Shown here piece after piece: positions 61,551 through 64,000 of a stretch of DNA of 64,000 bases. How positions within the stretch are numbered: position 1 is the first letter of the stretch; each line of letters starts with the position of its first letter. A program made the position numbers and the translations under genes. The stretch is from positions 33,397 through 97,396 of the forward strand of contig NZ_FOBC01000005.1 of assembly GCF_900109725.1 (NCBI RefSeq). The letters are read 5' to 3'. The DNA is from Halomonas daqiaonensis. GTDB taxonomy: Bacteria > Pseudomonadota > Gammaproteobacteria > Pseudomonadales > Halomonadaceae. The notes under the pieces were generated by a model that worked only from the letters and a program-made list of their open reading frames with translations, searched no databases and was not told the origin of the DNA.

Positions 61551-63686
61551 ATGAAAGCACAGCCGCCACGTGACCAGGCCCCCGAGACGACTGCCGTCGA
61601 CCCCGTCAACCGCTTCCGCCACGCCGACGACCCGGCATGGCACTGGCTGGAGAACCGCGACGACCCGGAAGTCAGCCACTTCCTGGAGGCTGCCAACCAG
61701 GCGTCGCGCCAGTGGTTCGCCCCCCTCGATGATCTGGTCGAGCGCCTCTACCACGGCCATCTGGCCCGCCGCGAACTGGCCGTCCATGGATTGAGGACGC
61801 CGCTGGATCATTACACGGTGTGGAGCGAAACGGCGGTGGACGCCGACTATCCGGTCTGGTGGCGTCATCCCAATGGGTACCCCGATGCCACGGAGTGCTT
61901 CCTCGACCTTCAGACCAGGGCCCGCGAGCACGACTTCCTCGAGGTAGGTGACATGGCCCTTTCCCCCGACGAGGCCTGGCTGGCCTGGACCGAGGACACC
62001 CGCGGTGACGAGACCTATAAGCTCTACCTCAAGCAGCTGCCCGGCGGCAAACCCAGGGTGCTGCTCGAGGAAATCGGCCCCGAGATCGGCTGGGCCGAGG
62101 ACAACGCCACACTGCTCTTCACACGCTATGACGCCACCCAGCGACCCGAGAGCATCTGGCGCTTGATCATTAACGACGGCAGCGCCGGTGAGCCGGCGCT
62201 GGTGCTGCGCGAGGAGGATCCGGAGTTCTGGCTGGGACTCGGCAAGACCCGCTCCCGTGAGTGGCTGATCCTGGAGAGCGCTTCCAAGGACACCAGCGAG
62301 AGCTACCTGATTCCGGCTCGGGCACCCGCGACCGCGCCGCGTTGCTTCCGCCCTCGGCAAAACGGCGTGGAGTACGCCCTCGACCACCGTCCGGGCCACT
62401 TCTACGTACTGCACAATCGTGAGGCCACCCACTTTCGGCTGGACGTAGTGGCGGAAGCACGGTTGGGCGAAGCCGACCCGGCGGCCAACTGGCAACCGCT
62501 GATCGCCCATCGCGACGACGACACCCTGGAGGGCATCGATGCCTTCAACTGGGGGCTGGTGATCACCGAACGCGACCACCACGAAGCCCAGGTGCACCTG
62601 CGCATCCTCGAGCTGGATGCCGATCACGCGATCACTCGCGACGAACGCCTGCCGTTGCCGGAACTGCCCTGCAGCCTGGCACTGGGCGACGCGCCCCACT
62701 TCGACACCCGCCGCCTGCGCCTGCGCGAGGAGTCCTTCATCCTGCCGGTGACCTGGCTCGAGCATGACCTCGACAGCGGCCAGCGGCGTCTGCTCAAGCA
62801 GCAGCCCATCCATGGCGACCTGAGGCCGGATCAGCTGGTCTGCGAGCGACTCTGGGCAACCTCGCATGATGGCGAGCGGGTGCCCGTCTCGGTGGTGATG
62901 CGCGCCGACCTGGCCGGCCACCCGCTACCCACCCTGCTCTACGGCTACGGCGCCTACGGCGAGGTGCTCGATCCCTGGTTCTCGGTCGCCCGATTGGAAC
63001 TGCTGGCACGCGGCGCGGCCTTTGCCGTGGCGCATGTGCGTGGCGGCGGCGATCGCGGCGAGCCCTGGTACCTGGCCGGCAAGCTTGAGCACAAGGCGAA
63101 CAGCTTCCACGACTTCCTCGCCGCCCGTGATGCCCTGGTCGACAAGGGCTTCAGCGACGGCGAGCGCATTGCGGCCTATGGCGCCAGTGCCGGAGGGCTG
63201 CTGGTCAGTGCCAGCTTGAACCTGGCACCGGATGCCTTCTGTGCCGCCGTCCTCGACGTACCCTTCGTCGACGTGCTGCGCACCATGGAGAACCCCGATC
63301 TGCCTCTCACCACCGCGGAGTACACCGAATGGGGCGACCCCAGTGAACCGGAGGCACGCCGGCGCATCGGCAACTATTCACCGCTGGACAACCTCTCGGC
63401 TCAGCCCTGGCCGGCGGTATTCCTGCAGGGCAGCTGGCACGACACTCGGGTGCCCTACTGGGAACCCGCCAAGCTCTATGCCCGCCTCAAGGAACTGGGC
63501 AGCGAGCAGGCCGAAGAAGGCCGCCCCGCGGATCGCCGCCCGACGGAGAGCCGCCCCATCCTCCTACGTACCGACATGGCCGCCGGCCATGGCGGGGCCT
63601 CGGGGCGTTTCAAGGCCTGGCATGACAATGCCCGCCAGGATGCCTTCATCCTCTGGGCGCTTAAATTGGCAGAACGGGAAGGATAG
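61551..63686 (+). CDS. ptrB: Oligopeptidase B (S9 family)
   Basis: A 711-residue cytoplasmic serine peptidase with a propeller domain (residues 80-430) and a hydrolase domain. The triad is Ser546 in GASAGGLL, Asp631 in SWHDTRVPYWEP and His680 in AGHGGASGR. It cuts short peptides after basic residues. RPADRRPTESRP near residue 662 is a low-complexity insertion before the His strand. It is divergent from the membrane-protein gene. Confidence 0.9.
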   Translation: MKAQPPRDQAPETTAVDPVNRFRHADDPAWHWLENRDDPEVSHFLEAANQASRQWFAPLDDLVERLYHGHLARRELAVHGLRTPLDHYTVWSETAVDADYPVWWRHPNGYPDATECFLDLQTRAREHDFLEVGDMALSPDEAWLAWTEDTRGDETYKLYLKQLPGGKPRVLLEEIGPEIGWAEDNATLLFTRYDATQRPESIWRLIINDGSAGEPALVLREEDPEFWLGLGKTRSREWLILESASKDTSESYLIPARAPATAPRCFRPRQNGVEYALDHRPGHFYVLHNREATHFRLDVVAEARLGEADPAANWQPLIAHRDDDTLEGIDAFNWGLVITERDHHEAQVHLRILELDADHAITRDERLPLPELPCSLALGDAPHFDTRRLRLREESFILPVTWLEHDLDSGQRRLLKQQPIHGDLRPDQLVCERLWATSHDGERVPVSVVMRADLAGHPLPTLLYGYGAYGEVLDPWFSVARLELLARGAAFAVAHVRGGGDRGEPWYLAGKLEHKANSFHDFLAARDALVDKGFSDGERIAAYGASAGGLLVSASLNLAPDAFCAAVLDVPFVDVLRTMENPDLPLTTAEYTEWGDPSEPEARRRIGNYSPLDNLSAQPWPAVFLQGSWHDTRVPYWEPAKLYARLKELGSEQAEEGRPADRRPTESRPILLRTDMAAGHGGASGRFKAWHDNARQDAFILWALKLAEREG

Positions 63687-63709
63687 ATCCCAGAGAGAAA
63701 GGCGTTCCA

Positions 63710-63745
63710 ACGCAAGCGCCCCGGCAAATGCCGGGGCGCTTGCGT
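63710..63745 (+). terminator. Terminator after ptrB
   Basis: A 16-17-bp perfect stem (ACGCAAGCGCCCCGGCA and its inverse) with a very short loop is followed by CCACTTTTCC. It lies 23 bases past the ptrB stop and probably also serves the converging gene. Confidence 0.8.
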
Positions 63746-63775
63746 CCACTTTTCCAAGACGTATTGGCAGTAGTC

Positions 63776-64000
63776 TCAAGTTCCACCACCAGCCCCGCCG
63801 TCGGTCCCACCTCCAGCACCATTTCCAGTGCCGCCTGCAGTGCCTGAATCACTACCGGTGCCACCATCACCACCAGCACTGCCAGTACCTCCACTGCCAC
63901 TGTCGCCACCGGAATCACCGCCGCCTGTTCCACCGGAATCACCGCCACCAGTGCCACCACCGGAATCACCGCCGCCAGTGCCACCGCCGGAATCACCGCC
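63776..64000 (-). CDS. C-terminal glycine-rich tail of a protein cut by the window edge
   Basis: The minus strand is open from the window edge to a TGA at 63776-63778: 74 residues with no start inside the window. The text is almost wholly Gly, Asp, Ser and Thr, with GGGDSGGGT repeated, then a less regular Gly-rich end finishing GGAGGGT. Such tails occur at the ends of surface, adhesin-like or secreted proteins. The N-terminal part is outside, so no function can be given. Other frames here are shadows. Confidence 0.65.
   Translation of the reverse strand, partial: GGDSGGGTGGGDSGGGTGGGDSGGTGGGDSGGDSGSGGTGSAGGDGGTGSDSGTAGGTGNGAGGGTDGGAGGGT
63886..64000. repeat. Short tandem repeats coding GGGDSGGGT units
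   Basis: Units of about 24-27 bases built on CCGGAATCACCGCC and GCCAGTGCCACC recur at least four times up to the window edge, with small changes between copies. Confidence 0.75.

Noticed and set aside
61479..62921. A 480-residue minus-strand frame opposite ptrB
   Set aside because: Oligopeptidase B is intact on the plus strand with its full triad.
63661..63996. A 111-residue frame on the minus strand at the window end (MIPAVALAAVIP...)
   Set aside because: It is the glycine-rich repeat read in another frame, and it crosses the ptrB terminator.

Overview
The window is GC-rich chromosomal DNA from a gammaproteobacterium. Gene content and protein style point to a halophile of the Halomonas / Halomonadaceae type, but this rests on resemblance and not on a marker gene. 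I see no rRNA, prophage, insertion sequence or CRISPR array. Most genes are core metabolism, with a few accessory islands.

Layout. 0-5.2 kb: a succinate-semialdehyde dehydrogenase, the pterin pair folE-folX, an exported protein of unknown function, the kinase srkA and comF. 5.3-11.4 kb: a biotin operon bioB-F-H-C-D-(tRNA-Leu)-bioA, with two BirA-like operators in front of bioB. 11.4-21.1 kb: an unusual stretch with a CocE-type hydrolase and an ATP-grasp enzyme on the minus strand, then a predicted outer-membrane protein, a winged-helix protein and a lipoprotein hydrolase, then an unrecognised 663-residue protein with a papain-like Cys/His/Asn pattern followed by a second ATP-grasp enzyme and a clear terminator. 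21.2-25.5 kb: an AcuI-type reductase, a Fur-box promoter in front of a Cys-rich unknown and a nucleoside deaminase, an HTH-glutathione transferase fusion and a zinc metallopeptidase. 25.6-32.5 kb: a fatty-acid (or related acyl-CoA) degradation cluster (acyl-CoA dehydrogenase, SDR dehydrogenase, acyl-CoA synthetase, TetR regulator, thiolase) with PsrA-like and TetR-type operators. 32.5-33.0 kb: a mosaic of pseudogene fragments.

33.0-41.8 kb: a PAS-GGDEF protein, the fetAB transporter and an arsenic resistance island (acr3, a second ACR3-like carrier, arsR, an MFS carrier, arsJ and its GAPDH partner). 41.8-46.4 kb: pstSCAB with a PhoB box. 46.4-51.2 kb: a Bcr/CflA drug exporter, transaldolase, a partner-switch pair (STAS protein plus PP2C phosphatase) and mlaA. 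51.2-61.5 kb: a FabH-like synthase, the RNA helicase hrpA with a terminator-like hairpin touching its start codon, fadD, yafJ and a VWA-domain protein. 61.5-64 kb: oligopeptidase B and the glycine-rich tail of a protein that runs off the window edge.

How the parts work together: the biotin genes carry pimeloyl-ACP to biotin under BirA-type control. The acyl-CoA genes and fadD share PsrA-like signals. The ars genes handle arsenite (Acr3) and arsenate (GAPDH makes an arseno-phosphoglycerate that ArsJ exports) and share an operator-like site. The least explained part is the ATP-grasp/papain-like neighbourhood at 11.4-21.1 kb, which is the best candidate for an undescribed amide-bond-forming system.
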